A DNA stretch of 64,000 nucleotides from contig OY969771.1 of NCBI GenBank assembly GCA_963702925.1, forward strand, positions 3,844,001 to 3,908,000, read 5' to 3'. The first letter of the stretch is position 1; every line of letters begins with the position of its first letter. Positions 45,600 to 54,266 of the stretch are shown here, one piece after another. The position numbers and the translations under genes are program-made. The stretch comes from CAIKMD01 sp963702925. Its GTDB lineage: Bacteria; Pseudomonadota; Alphaproteobacteria; ATCC43930; CGMCC-115725. A model generated the notes under the pieces. That model was not told where the DNA came from, did no database searches, and saw nothing but the letters and a program-made list of their open reading frames with translations.

Positions 45600-47141
45600 T
45601 CACTCGGTCGCGAGCGGCAGGGAAGCGCCTGGCTTGGGCTTGGCCGGGCGCAACAGCAGCAACAGCGGCAGCGCCGCGACGCAGACCAACATCATGAATT
45701 TGAAATCGTCGATATAGGACAGCATCGCCGCCTGGAAATTGACCATCTGGTCGAGCGCGCTGAGCCCGGCGATGGAATCGAGCGGCCAGTAATGCGGCGC
45801 CGCGCCCTGCTGCAGCGCGGGGCTGAAGGGCGTGATGCTTTGCACCAGCGACGAATGATTGATCTGGGTATTCCGGTCGAGCAAGCTCTCGCATACCGAG
45901 ATGCCGATGCTGCTGCCGATATTGCGCACGAGGCTGTAGACACCGGTGCCTTCGGTGAGCAGCGCGGGCGGCAAGGTGGCGAAGGTGGCGACATTGATCG
46001 GCGCGAAGAGAAGCCCGAGCCCGATGCCTTGAACGATACCCGAAACGATGACCGGCTGCGCGTCCATATCGGGCGTGAAGCCAGTCATCAGCCACAGCGA
46101 TCCGCCGGCGGCGAAAAGCCCGAGCGCCAGCAAGATGCGGACATCGACCTTTCCGACGAAACGTCCCGTCACCATGATCGAGACCATCATCGCGACGCCG
46201 CGCGGGATCTGCAAAAGCCCGGTATTGACGATCGGATAATCGAGCAATGTGAGAAGCGGCGGCAGCAGCGCCAGAGTCGAATAGGTGATCGAGCTGGCGA
46301 CGAACATGAAGGCGCTGCCGCCGAGAAAATTCCGATCCTTGACCAGGCCGAGATTGAGGAAGGGCCGCTCCGTCGTCAGCGTGTGAACGACGAAGACCCA
46401 AAGCCCGATCGCGGCCGCCGCGGCTTCGATCACGATCTCGGGCGAGCCGAACCAATCCTTCATCTCGCCGCGATCGAGGAACATCTGGAACGCGCCGACG
46501 GCGAGGCTCAAAAACGCGAAGCCGAAGAGATCGAAGCCCTGGCGCGGATTGGTCTTGGTTTCAGGAACGAAGGCGAGGATGCCGGCAAAGGCGATCATGC
46601 CGAGCGGCAAATTGATGAAGAAGACCCAACGCCAATCGTAATTATAGGTAAGCCAGCCGCCGAGGGTCGGGCCGAGGATCGGCGCCACCATGATGCCGGT
46701 GGACCACAGCGACATGGCTGCGCCGTGTTTCTCGGGCGGGTTGATGGCGAGCAAAACCGCTTGCGACAGCGGCACCAGCGCCGCGCCGAAAATGCCTTGC
46801 AGCACGCGAAAGAGCACCATTTCGGTGAGGCTTCCGGCCGTCCCGCACAGGACCGAGGCGGCGGTGAAGCCCAAGACCGAAATCAGGAAAATGTATTTGC
46901 GCCCGAAGCGCGCGACCAGCCAACCGGTCAGCGGCGTCATGATCGCCGCCGCCACGATGTAAGAGGTCAGCACCCAGGCGATCTGGTCTTGGGCCGCGGC
47001 AAGCCCGCCCTGCATATAGGGTAGAGCGACATTGGCGATCGTGGTGTCGAGCACCTGCATGATCGTCGCGAGCATGATCGACGCGGTGATCAGGCCGCGA
47101 TGGCGTATGGCGGCCGGCGATATCGGCGCCGCCGTGCTCAC
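45600..47141 (-). CDS. emrB: DHA2-type MFS efflux pump (EmrB-like)
   Basis: A 513-residue drug:H+ antiporter with 14 predicted helices. N-terminal helix 1 ITASIMLATIMQVLDTTIAN and motif C-like GPTLGGWLTYNYDWRWVFF are typical of EmrB/QacA carriers. Start is the GTG at 47141, which overlaps the emrA stop (GTGA) and so couples translation. With EmrA it forms a pump across both membranes. Substrates cannot be predicted. TolC is not in the window. Confidence 0.88.
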   Translation of the reverse strand: MSTAAPISPAAIRHRGLITASIMLATIMQVLDTTIANVALPYMQGGLAAAQDQIAWVLTSYIVAAAIMTPLTGWLVARFGRKYIFLISVLGFTAASVLCGTAGSLTEMVLFRVLQGIFGAALVPLSQAVLLAINPPEKHGAAMSLWSTGIMVAPILGPTLGGWLTYNYDWRWVFFINLPLGMIAFAGILAFVPETKTNPRQGFDLFGFAFLSLAVGAFQMFLDRGEMKDWFGSPEIVIEAAAAAIGLWVFVVHTLTTERPFLNLGLVKDRNFLGGSAFMFVASSITYSTLALLPPLLTLLDYPIVNTGLLQIPRGVAMMVSIMVTGRFVGKVDVRILLALGLFAAGGSLWLMTGFTPDMDAQPVIVSGIVQGIGLGLLFAPINVATFATLPPALLTEGTGVYSLVRNIGSSIGISVCESLLDRNTQINHSSLVQSITPFSPALQQGAAPHYWPLDSIAGLSALDQMVNFQAAMLSYIDDFKFMMLVCVAALPLLLLLRPAKPKPGASLPLATE

Positions 47142-48247
47142 GGCGCCGCCTTCGCTTCGCTCATCCCGATCAAAGAGTCGGCAAAGGACAGCAATGCATT
47201 CTTCTGCCCAGTGTCGATATCGGCGGTGATGCTCATGCCGGCGCGCAAAGGCTGCGCGGGATCGGGATTGTCGAGCTCGATCCGCACCGGCAGGCGCTGC
47301 ACCACCTTCACCCAATTGCCGGTCGCGTTTTGTGGCGGCAGCACCGAGAATTGCGAGCCGGTTCCCGGGCTGACGCTGGCGACACGCCCCGTGAAAGCGA
47401 CGCCGGGATAGGTATCCGCGGTGATCGAAACCCTCTGCCCGGGCTCGACATGGGTCAGTTGCGTCTCTTTGAAATTGGCCTCGACCCAAACATGGTCGCT
47501 CTCGACCAGGGCGAAAGCCGGCGTGGTCGGGGTGAGGTAATTGCCGATCGGCAGCTTGTCGACTTTGGTGACGATGCCGTTTTTCGGCGCGGTGACGGTG
47601 GTGTAGGAAAGATCGAGCACCGCCTGGTCGAGCTGCGCCTGGGCCTGCTGCACCAGCGGATGCGCATCGGTTGCGATATTCGCATCGCCGCCGAGGCTTG
47701 CCAGGATGTTGGCTATCTGCTGCTGCGTCGCTGCGACCTGCTGGCGCGCTGTGTCGAAGCCGTTCTTGGCGCGATCTTCCTGCATCTGGGTGCCGACATG
47801 CGCGGCGACCAAGGTTTGCTGGCGCGCGAACTCGCGCTGCTGATAGGCAAGCGTATCCTGCGCCTGTTGTAGCTCGGCCTCTTTCTGGCGGTAGGTCGCG
47901 CGCAAAGCGTCGATCTGGAGACGCGTGGCGGCGAGCTGCGCCTGCGCGTGCTCGACCGCGATACGATAGGGACGATCGTCGAGACGGAACAACACTTGTC
48001 CGGCTTTGACGTATTCATTGTCGTGGACGTCGATCTCGACGACATGGCCGGCGACGCTGCTGCTGACCGAAACCGTGTCCGCTTGCACATAGGCGTCGTC
48101 GGTCGAAATATAACGTCCCGAAGCGAGATACCAGCCGACGCCGCCGACGATGGCGGCCAGAGGCAACGCGAAAAGCAGCAAACGCCGTATGCGCTTCATG
48201 CGCGCGCGAATTCCTGTCGGGCGAAAACTATCGGCGAGAGAACTCAT
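47138..48247 (-). CDS. emrA: EmrA/HlyD-type membrane fusion protein
   Basis: A 369-residue periplasmic adaptor with one N-terminal membrane helix (about 21-43). RYISTDDAYVQADTVSVSS and GHVVEIDVHDNEYVKAGQVL form the lipoyl-like domain, followed by a long helical hairpin (Gln/Ala-rich) and LDLSYTTVTAPKNGIVTK and barrel. The start at 48247 has GGAGATG next to it. It is the first gene of the emrAB operon, behind two terminator-like hairpins that separate it from the LysR gene. Confidence 0.9.
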   Translation of the reverse strand: MSSLADSFRPTGIRARMKRIRRLLLFALPLAAIVGGVGWYLASGRYISTDDAYVQADTVSVSSSVAGHVVEIDVHDNEYVKAGQVLFRLDDRPYRIAVEHAQAQLAATRLQIDALRATYRQKEAELQQAQDTLAYQQREFARQQTLVAAHVGTQMQEDRAKNGFDTARQQVAATQQQIANILASLGGDANIATDAHPLVQQAQAQLDQAVLDLSYTTVTAPKNGIVTKVDKLPIGNYLTPTTPAFALVESDHVWVEANFKETQLTHVEPGQRVSITADTYPGVAFTGRVASVSPGTGSQFSVLPPQNATGNWVKVVQRLPVRIELDNPDPAQPLRAGMSITADIDTGQKNALLSFADSLIGMSEAKAAP

Positions 48248-48273
48248 CACATCTCCACAACGCAAGCCCGCCT

Positions 48274-48315
48274 TCGACAAACAAACCCCGGCGCTCACGG
48301 GGGCAAGCGCCGGGG
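48274..48315 (-). terminator. terminator-like hairpin, copy 1
   Basis: Minus strand: CCCCGGCGCTTGCCCCCGTG then AGCGCCGGGG, followed by TTTGTTTGTC. It shares the stem CCCCGGCGCT/AGCGCCGGGG with copy 2 about 238 bases away. Confidence 0.65.
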
Positions 48316-48512
48316 CAGGTCACTCGCCTCCCTGGGGGAAAGGGGAGACGAGCCGGGAAAGTCCGGTGAGCCTGTCGGGGCGCGTGCCCGACGGCTCGCT
48401 TCATCACTCTCAATCTGGGAATGATGCGGGCGCCGATAAGCGATGATGCTTTGAATGGGCTGTTCGATGGCGCCGAACAGTCGGCACATGACGAGCGTGC
48501 AAGGCAGCGCCG

Positions 48513-48553
48513 CAAAAAATATGCCCCGGCGCTCGGGGGGAGCAAGCGCCGGG
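48513..48553 (-). terminator. terminator of the LysR gene, copy 2
   Basis: Minus strand: stem CCCCGGCGCT/AGCGCCGGGG with loop TGCTCCCCCCG, followed by CATATTTTTTG. It lies about 150 bases behind the LysR stop. Confidence 0.75.
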
Positions 48554-48704
48554 GCAGAAGGCACGCTCTCGGCGGAGAGAGCGACGCCGCTAAAAGGGCG
48601 AGGCCACCTCTGTCCTCGCACTCATGTTTTAGATTGGTATGGTGCGGGCTCGGCGAAAGAAGCTGCCGGCCGCAAACCCCTTTCGTTGTCGCCGAACAAT
48701 GGCC

Positions 48705-49682
48705 TCAGCCCAGCAAGACGGGCGCGGCGGCCGCTTCGCGCTCGGCGTTGCCGGCGATCGCTGCGACCGGCCGCTTGCGTTGCGCCGACTTGCGCGTCGC
48801 GTCGCGGAGAAAATCGACCAGCGCTTTGAGCTTCGCCGGCATTTGGCGGCGGCCCGGATAGAACAAATGGAACCCGGCATAAGGCCGCGACCATTCGGTC
48901 AAGATCGGCACCAGACGGCCTTCTTCGATATGCGCCGCCATGTAATCTTCGAGCATATAGGCGATGCCGACCCCGTCGACCGCGGCGCGCACGACGTGAT
49001 CGAGATCGTTGGTGATGAGCGAGCCGGTGACGGCGATTTCGGCTTTCTCGCCGCGTCGCTCGAATTCCCATTTGTGGATGGCGCCGGTGGTCTGACGGAA
49101 GCGGATGCAATGATGCGTGCGCAGATCGTCGGGCGTCGCGGGTCTGCCATGCGCCGCGAGATAAGCCGGCGAGGCCACCGCGATAAGGCGCGAATCCGGG
49201 CTCACGCGCAACGCGATCATGTCGCGTTCGATGCGCGTGCCGACGCGGATGCCGGCATCGAAACGCCCGTCGACGATGTCGATCAGCGAATCATCCACCA
49301 CGATGTCGAGCGTGATATCGGGATAGGCCGTGCGGAAACGCGGCAGGATCGGATCGATCACCATCCCGACCGCCAGGCTCGCCACCGACAAACGCAGAAC
49401 GCCGGCCGGCGTGTCGCGGAAGGCGGTGAGGGATTCGACCGCCTGGCCGAGCTCGTCGAGCGCCGGATGGATCTGGCTCAGCAATTGCGCACCGGCTTCG
49501 GTCAAGGCGACGCTGCGCGTGGTGCGGTTGAGCAGACGCACGCCGACGCGCTCTTCGAGCGAGCGGATCGTTTGGCTCAAGGTCGAGGTCGAAAGTCCGA
49601 GAAACGCCGCCGCCTTCGAGAAATTGCCATGATCGGCAATCGCGACGAAAGCGCTCAGCTCGCCGAATTCGCTGCCCCTCAT
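48705..49682 (-). CDS. LysR-family transcriptional regulator
   Basis: A 325-residue regulator with a winged helix-turn-helix at about 5-65 (SAFVAIADHGNFSKAAAFLG and LSTSTLSQTIRSLEERVG) and a periplasmic-binding-like effector domain (about 95-300). It resembles the group that controls aldo-keto reductase or efflux genes. It starts 3 bases after the stop of the 57-residue gene upstream, forming a two-gene unit. The emrAB genes follow in the same direction beyond terminators. Regulation of emrAB is plausible but not shown. Confidence 0.9.
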   Translation of the reverse strand: MRGSEFGELSAFVAIADHGNFSKAAAFLGLSTSTLSQTIRSLEERVGVRLLNRTTRSVALTEAGAQLLSQIHPALDELGQAVESLTAFRDTPAGVLRLSVASLAVGMVIDPILPRFRTAYPDITLDIVVDDSLIDIVDGRFDAGIRVGTRIERDMIALRVSPDSRLIAVASPAYLAAHGRPATPDDLRTHHCIRFRQTTGAIHKWEFERRGEKAEIAVTGSLITNDLDHVVRAAVDGVGIAYMLEDYMAAHIEEGRLVPILTEWSRPYAGFHLFYPGRRQMPAKLKALVDFLRDATRKSAQRKRPVAAIAGNAEREAAAAPVLLG

Positions 49683-49685
49683 CGC

Positions 49686-49859
49686 TCAGCCCGACATGCG
49701 GGATGCGGCTTTGCCCGTTTCACGGGAGAATTTCGCGGCGGTTTCGCGCAGACTCGCTTCGAGACGTTGCGGATCGACGCCGTCCGCCGCCATAATCGTG
49801 CGGATGAGGGGGTCGGACAACGCATCGCTTAAACGCGGCTCATCGTGGCAGCAATTCAT
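49686..49859 (-). CDS. 57-residue hypothetical protein with N-terminal CCH
   Basis: A small protein starting MNCCHDEPRLSDALSDP with a strong ribosome-binding site (GGAGGCTCC). The rest is one or two helices (PLIRTIMAADGVDPQRLEAS). The Cys-Cys-His start could bind metal or be redox-active. It precedes the LysR gene by 3 bases and is divergent from the TetR gene, whose operator would cover its promoter. I recognise no named family. Confidence 0.65.
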   Translation of the reverse strand: MNCCHDEPRLSDALSDPLIRTIMAADGVDPQRLEASLRETAAKFSRETGKAASRMSG

Positions 49860-49914
49860 GGGAGCCTCCTGGCGAGCCGACGGGATTGAAATCGCGTGAC
49901 TCGATGCATAAGTT

Positions 49915-49962
49915 ATGTTACTGACTGGTAACACCCCATAAATACTGACCAGTCAGTAACAT
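49915..49962. promoter_or_regulatory. TetR-type operator with perfect 15-bp arms
   Basis: ATGTTACTGACTGGT (49915-49929) is the exact inverse of ACCAGTCAGTAACAT (49948-49962), with an 18-bp spacer. Each arm contains ACTGACTGGT-type half-sites. The right arm ends in the ATG of the TetR gene and the left arm lies 55 bases from the start of the divergent 57-residue gene, so binding should block both promoters. Confidence 0.75.
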
Positions 49963-50599
49963 GTCAACAGGGAAAACGCCGATGTCGCCATCAACCACCC
50001 AGCGAAGCGCCAAAACCCCGGTCACGATGCCGTTACCGCCGCGCGATCGGATTTTGATGGTGGCGCGCGATCTGTTCTATCGCCACGGCATTCACGCGGT
50101 CGGCGTCGACGCGATCGCCGAGGCCGCCGGCACCAACAAGATGACGCTGTACCGACACTTCGTGTCGAAGGACGCGCTGATCGCCGAATGCCTTGCGCAA
50201 CTCGTTGCCGAGTTCGAAGCGATTTGGGAAGAGATCGCCAAGGCCCATCCGGGCGATCCGCTCGGTCAGTTGCGCAGCTGGCTGCGGCGGGTCAGCGAGT
50301 TCAAGCTCAGCGAGGCCGATCGCGGCTGCGCCTTTCTTAACGCGACCGCCGAATTGCCTGACAAGGATCATCCCGCGCGCCGCATCATCGAGCGGCATAA
50401 ATGCCGCGCGCGCGAAAGGCTGATCGCGCTATGCGAGGAATCCGGTCTCAAGGATCCCGAGCTGTTGGCCGACAAGATTATTCTGATGTGCGAAGGCGCG
50501 CGGGCCTGCAGCCAAAGCATGGGCCGCAACGGGCCGGCCGCGCAACTCGTCGAGCTGCTCGATGGGTTGATCGCCGATCACTCACGCAAAAAGCGGTGA
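49961..50599 (+). CDS. TetR-family transcriptional regulator
   Basis: A 212-residue regulator. The N-terminal helix-turn-helix (about 28-73) reads RDRILMVARDLFYRHGIHAV then DAIAEAAGTNKMTLYRHFVS. The C-terminal domain begins ECLAQLVAEF and contains a conserved CAFLNATAELPD. The ATG at 49961 overlaps the right arm of the operator, so it must repress itself if it binds there. ATG 49982 is an alternative start. It is divergent from the 57-residue gene and LysR, and likely controls that unit. Confidence 0.88.
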   Translation: MSTGKTPMSPSTTQRSAKTPVTMPLPPRDRILMVARDLFYRHGIHAVGVDAIAEAAGTNKMTLYRHFVSKDALIAECLAQLVAEFEAIWEEIAKAHPGDPLGQLRSWLRRVSEFKLSEADRGCAFLNATAELPDKDHPARRIIERHKCRARERLIALCEESGLKDPELLADKIILMCEGARACSQSMGRNGPAAQLVELLDGLIADHSRKKR

Positions 50600-50870
50600 C
50601 AGCGGCGTCGGCACACTGAAACGCTGTGACGCGGACGGCGTTTTGTCGATTATTTTTGATCGCCAGAAAAAACTGGCACTCATGCATATAATTCGCGAAC
50701 ATATGCGCTCGTGCATGGCTTACTGTGTCAGCAAGTCATTCGTGCGGGGCCAAGGGGGGCCCAAAGGTTTCGCCGACGAACCGCGAAGTCTAAAATCCGG
50801 GAGCCGGCAAATTCTGGGGGATTATGAAACGCCGTCTAACCATCGCTGACCGACGCATCGCCGTCGGCTC

Positions 50871-51347
50871 GTGTCGTTGAACGAGACGCTGCGGCTTCAT
50901 TGGAACGAGACCTTCGCGGTCGGGCATGACGAGCTCGACGCGGACCATCGCCGCTTGATCGAGGCAATCAATCAACTTTGCACTACCGTCGAGGATGATC
51001 ACGGCTCGGAGCAACTGCGCGCCCAGATGGAGGCGTTCAAGCTCCTGGCCGAAGACCATTTCAAACGCGAAAACGCGGTGTTGCGCAACATCAGCGGCGG
51101 CGTGAAAGACGACGAGCCGGAGCGTCGTCATAAACGGGCCCACCTGAAGGTTATGAGCGACGCCGCGCTCGAGAAGCACATTGCCGAGCATGGGCGGGCC
51201 TTCGCGCGATTGGAGCGGATTCTCGCTCTCCATTCCAACGGGACTGCCTCCGCGGCGGCGACGCTGTGCGCGGACCTGACGGATTGGTTCATCAAACACG
51301 CGGTCAAATACGACGCGCATCTGAAGACGATCTTCCAAGCGATGTGA
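50871..51347 (+). CDS. bacteriohemerythrin-like oxygen-binding protein
   Basis: A 158-residue four-helix-bundle protein with a full set of diiron ligands: His19 (VGHDELDADH), His63 and Glu67 (HFKRE), His103 and His107 (HIAEH), His143 and Asp148 (HAVKYD). Hemerythrins bind O2 reversibly and can sense it or supply oxidases. The start is GTG 50871, behind an AT-poor region. It stands next to the LTXXQ gene whose promoter has an FNR/FixK-type box, so oxygen-related regulation is suggested. Confidence 0.9.
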   Translation: MSLNETLRLHWNETFAVGHDELDADHRRLIEAINQLCTTVEDDHGSEQLRAQMEAFKLLAEDHFKRENAVLRNISGGVKDDEPERRHKRAHLKVMSDAALEKHIAEHGRAFARLERILALHSNGTASAAATLCADLTDWFIKHAVKYDAHLKTIFQAM

Positions 51348-51390
51348 CGCCAATACGCCGCGAGCGGGTCGTCCATCGCGGTTGTCGTGT

Positions 51391-51404
51391 TTGATCCAGA
51401 TCAA
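51391..51404. promoter_or_regulatory. FNR/FixK/Anr-type box
   Basis: TTGATCCAGATCAA is a perfect TTGAT-N4-ATCAA palindrome. It lies 62 bases upstream of the LTXXQ gene start (51466). If it is a class II site (-41.5), the transcript would start near 51439. It is 44 bases behind the hemerythrin stop. Confidence 0.8.
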
Positions 51405-51465
51405 CTTTTCAGCGAGCGCGACGCCTATTCTTGTCATCCAAGGGGGATGGTGAAAGGAGTGCGGC

Positions 51466-52077
51466 ATGTCACGATTTCGCCAGGCGCTAATCGGTAGCGC
51501 ATTGCTCATCGCCCTTTGTCTGCCTCTGGGATTCGCCCAGGCGCAAGGCGGCCCGCCCGCTGGACCGCCCGCCGCCGCTCAAGGGCGCGGCGATGGTCCG
51601 GGCATGATGGGCGGTTACGGTTATGGGCCCGGCATGATGGGCTACGATGGCCGCGGCGCGGGGATGATGGGCGAAGGCTATGGCCCCGGCATGATGTGGG
51701 GCAGGGGCGGACCAGACCGGTTCGGCGATGCGCAATCGTCGGAAAAATTTGTCGCGGGTCAGCTCGCCTTCCTCAAGGTCGAACTCAGCATCACGCAACA
51801 GCAAATGCCGCTTTGGGACAAATATGCCGAGGCGGTGCAAGCCGGCGCCAAATCCATGTATGAGCGGCACAAGACTCTGTTCGATCGCGATCCTACGAAC
51901 GAAACCCTGACGCAGCGTCTCGATTTGCGCGAGCAGCTGATGTTCGAGCGGCTCGACACGCTGCGCAAGACCGACGCGGCCTTGAAGCCGCTTTACGCCG
52001 CGTTCGACGACAACCAGAAGAAGGTCGCCGACCAATTCATCGGCTTTCCGATGGGGCCGTTCCACGGCATGTTTTGA
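51466..52077 (+). CDS. secreted LTXXQ/Spy-like protein with Met/Gly-rich repeats
   Basis: A 203-residue periplasmic protein. The signal peptide is MSRFRQALIGSALLIALCL with cleavage at AQAQG. Residues about 45-80 hold repeated GPGMMG/GAGMMG units, suggesting metal (Cu(I)/Ag(I)) binding through Met. A helical LTXXQ-type domain follows (LSITQQQMPLWDKYAEAV and FDDNQKKVADQFIG). Spy/CpxP relatives are chaperones or envelope-stress proteins. A perfect FNR/FixK-type box is in its promoter and the hemerythrin gene lies upstream. AAAGGAG precedes the ATG. Confidence 0.8.
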   Translation: MSRFRQALIGSALLIALCLPLGFAQAQGGPPAGPPAAAQGRGDGPGMMGGYGYGPGMMGYDGRGAGMMGEGYGPGMMWGRGGPDRFGDAQSSEKFVAGQLAFLKVELSITQQQMPLWDKYAEAVQAGAKSMYERHKTLFDRDPTNETLTQRLDLREQLMFERLDTLRKTDAALKPLYAAFDDNQKKVADQFIGFPMGPFHGMF

Positions 52078-52087
52078 TAGCGCGTAA

Positions 52088-52117
52088 AAGAAAAAGGCCG
52101 CGGATTTCTCCGCGGCC
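52088..52117 (-). terminator. terminator of groESL
   Basis: Minus strand: GGCCGCGGAGAAATCCGCGGCC followed by TTTTTCTTTTACG (shown here as stem GGCCGCGGA/TCCGCGGCC). It lies about 85 bases behind the groEL stop and faces the end of the LTXXQ gene. Confidence 0.85.
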
Positions 52118-52199
52118 CTGATCTCGATTTTGCTTCGCAAAACGGCGAAGGGCTTGGATCGCCCTTCGCCTTTGCTGCGCGTCCTGGTAACGGGATTTC

Positions 52200-53840
52200 T
52201 TAGAAGTCCATCCCGCCCATGCCGCCGCCATGGTCATGGCCCATCGGCGCGGGTTTCTTTTCCGGCTTCTCGGCGACCATCGCTTCGGTGGTCACGAGCA
52301 AGCCGGCGACCGAAGCCGCATCCTGCAACGCGAGCCGCACGACCTTGGTCGGGTCGATGATGCCAGCCTTCAGCATGTCGACGAACTCACCGGTTTGGGC
52401 GTCATAGCCCCAATTCGGGTTGTCCTTGTCGATGAGCTTGCCGATCACGATCGAGCCATCGGTGCCGGCATTCTCGGCGATGATGCGCGCCGGGATCTGC
52501 AGAGCACGGCGGACGATGTCGATGCCGGTCTTCTGATCGTCATTGGCCGGACGAAGCTTGGCGAGCGACTTGGTGGCATAGAGAAGGGCCGAGCCGCCGC
52601 CGGCGACAATGCCTTCCTCGACCGCCGCGCGGGTGGCGTGCATCGCATCGTCAACCCGGTCCTTGCGCTCTTTCACTTCGACTTCGGTCGCACCGCCGAC
52701 GCGGATCACCGCGACGCCGCCGGCGAGCTTCGCCAGACGCTCTTGCAGCTTCTCCTTGTCGTAGTCCGAGGTGGTCTCCTCGATCTGTTGACGGATCTGG
52801 TTGACGCGGGCCGCGATGTCCGCCTTCTTGCCGGAGCCGTCGATGATCGTGGTGTTCTCTTTCTCGATGCGCACGCGCTTGGCCTTGCCGAGCATGTCGA
52901 GCGTGACGTTCTCGAGCTTAATGCCGAGATCTTCCGAGATGAGCTGGCCGCTGGTGAGGATCGCGATGTCCTCGAGCATCGCCTTGCGGCGATCGCCGAA
53001 GCCCGGCGCCTTCACCGCCGCGACCTTCAAGCCGCCGCGCAGGCGGTTGACGACCAGGGTGGCGAGCGCTTCGCCTTCGACGTCCTCGGCGACAATGAGA
53101 AGCGGCTTGCCGCTTTGCACCACCGCTTCTAGCACCGGCAGCATCGCCTGCAAGCCCGAGAGCTTCTTCTCGAACAGGAGGATGTAGGGATCGTCGAGCT
53201 CGGCGATCATCTTCTCGGCGTTGGTGACGAAATAGGGCGAGATATAGCCGCGGTCGAATTGCATGCCTTCGACGACGTCGAGCTCGGTCTCGAGGCTCTT
53301 CGACTCTTCGACCGTGATCACGCCTTCATTGCCGACCTTCTTCATCGCCTCGGCGATCTTCTTGCCGATGTCGCGCTCGCCATTGGCCGAGATCGTGCCA
53401 ACCTGCTCGATCTCGTCATTGGTCGAGATCTTCTTCGAACGCTTCTTGATGTCCTCGACGACCGCGTCGACGGCGATGTCGATGCCGCGCTTCAGATCCA
53501 TCGGGTTGAGGCCCGCGGCCACCGCCTTCACGCCTTCGCGCACGATCGCTTGGGCGAGAATGGTCGCGGTGGTGGTGCCGTCGCCGGCGAGATCATTGGT
53601 CTTCGACGCGACCTCGCGAATCATCTGGGCGCCCATGTTCTCGAACTTGTCGGAAAGCTCGATTTCCTTGGCGACGGTGACGCCGTCCTTGGTGATGCGC
53701 GGCGCGCCGAACGACTTGTCGAGGACGACGTTGCGGCCTTTCGGGCCCAACGTGACCTTCACTGCATTGGCGAGAATGTCGACGCCGCGCAGCAAACGGT
53801 CGCGCGCGTCGCCATGAAACTTCACTTCTTTGGCTGCCAT
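52200..53840 (-). CDS. groL: 60-kDa chaperonin GroEL
   Basis: A 546-residue chaperonin subunit that folds proteins in a 14-mer with GroES. Start MAAKEVKFHGDARDRLLRGV, the ATP site AGDGTTTATILAQ (about 86-98), hinge and equatorial blocks, and the typical Gly/Met tail ending GGMGGMDF are all present. Length is normal. It follows groES by 39 bases. Expression is probably controlled by the CIRCE element upstream of groES. Confidence 0.98.
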   Translation of the reverse strand: MAAKEVKFHGDARDRLLRGVDILANAVKVTLGPKGRNVVLDKSFGAPRITKDGVTVAKEIELSDKFENMGAQMIREVASKTNDLAGDGTTTATILAQAIVREGVKAVAAGLNPMDLKRGIDIAVDAVVEDIKKRSKKISTNDEIEQVGTISANGERDIGKKIAEAMKKVGNEGVITVEESKSLETELDVVEGMQFDRGYISPYFVTNAEKMIAELDDPYILLFEKKLSGLQAMLPVLEAVVQSGKPLLIVAEDVEGEALATLVVNRLRGGLKVAAVKAPGFGDRRKAMLEDIAILTSGQLISEDLGIKLENVTLDMLGKAKRVRIEKENTTIIDGSGKKADIAARVNQIRQQIEETTSDYDKEKLQERLAKLAGGVAVIRVGGATEVEVKERKDRVDDAMHATRAAVEEGIVAGGGSALLYATKSLAKLRPANDDQKTGIDIVRRALQIPARIIAENAGTDGSIVIGKLIDKDNPNWGYDAQTGEFVDMLKAGIIDPTKVVRLALQDAASVAGLLVTTEAMVAEKPEKKPAPMGHDHGGGMGGMDF

Positions 53841-53879
53841 GTGCCTTCTCTCTCTGTCAGTTTATGAGCGTGATGGGGA

Positions 53880-54197
53880 TCAGGCGACTTTCCGCTTCGC
53901 GGAAGGCGTGCCTTCGATGATGCCCATGATGTCGCTTTCCTTCATGATCATCAGCTCTTCGCCGTCGATCTTGACCTCGGTGCCCGACCATTTGCCGAAC
54001 AGCACGCGGTCGCCGACCTTGACGTCGAGCGGGACCAGCTGGCCGGTCTCGTTCCGGGCGCCCGGGCCCGCGGCGATGATCTCGCCTTCCATCGGCTTTT
54101 CCTTGGCGGTGTCGGGGATGATGATCCCGCCTGAGGTCTTCTCTTCTTGCTCCAAGCGCCGCACGACGACGCGGTCGTGCAAGGGACGGAACTTCAT
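53880..54197 (-). CDS. groS: 10-kDa co-chaperonin GroES
   Basis: A 105-residue co-chaperonin. MKFRPLHDRVVVRRLEQEEK and the mobile loop TSGGIIIPDTAKEKP (about 21-35) are typical. It ends with a short basic extension (GTPSAKRKVA) beyond the usual GroES end. It is the first gene of the operon, 39 bases before groEL. The start at 54197 is preceded by GAGGAG. Confidence 0.97.
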   Translation of the reverse strand: MKFRPLHDRVVVRRLEQEEKTSGGIIIPDTAKEKPMEGEIIAAGPGARNETGQLVPLDVKVGDRVLFGKWSGTEVKIDGEELMIMKESDIMGIIEGTPSAKRKVA

Positions 54198-54266
54198 GAA
54201 ACTCCTCCTCAATTTGTCGATCGGATGGTTTGGTATAAGGTTCGGCTAATCCCGAATAGCGGTCTA

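Larger units (their letters stand above)
48248..48704. other. gene-poor stretch between LysR and emrA genes
   Basis: About 455 bases. It contains two similar terminator hairpins (48286-48315 and 48524-48553) and between them a small minus-strand open frame (from 48489, beginning MCRLFGAIEQPIQS) that I do not call a gene. A 7-bp hairpin CTGTTCG...CGAACAG lies near 48460-48482. The emrAB promoter should lie just upstream of 48247. Confidence 0.5.

Noticed and set aside
48295..48489. small minus-strand frame beginning MCRLFGAIEQPIQS
   Set aside because: It overlaps a terminator-like hairpin at its end, has no clear ribosome-binding site and no recognised family. Kept only as a remark in the region entry.
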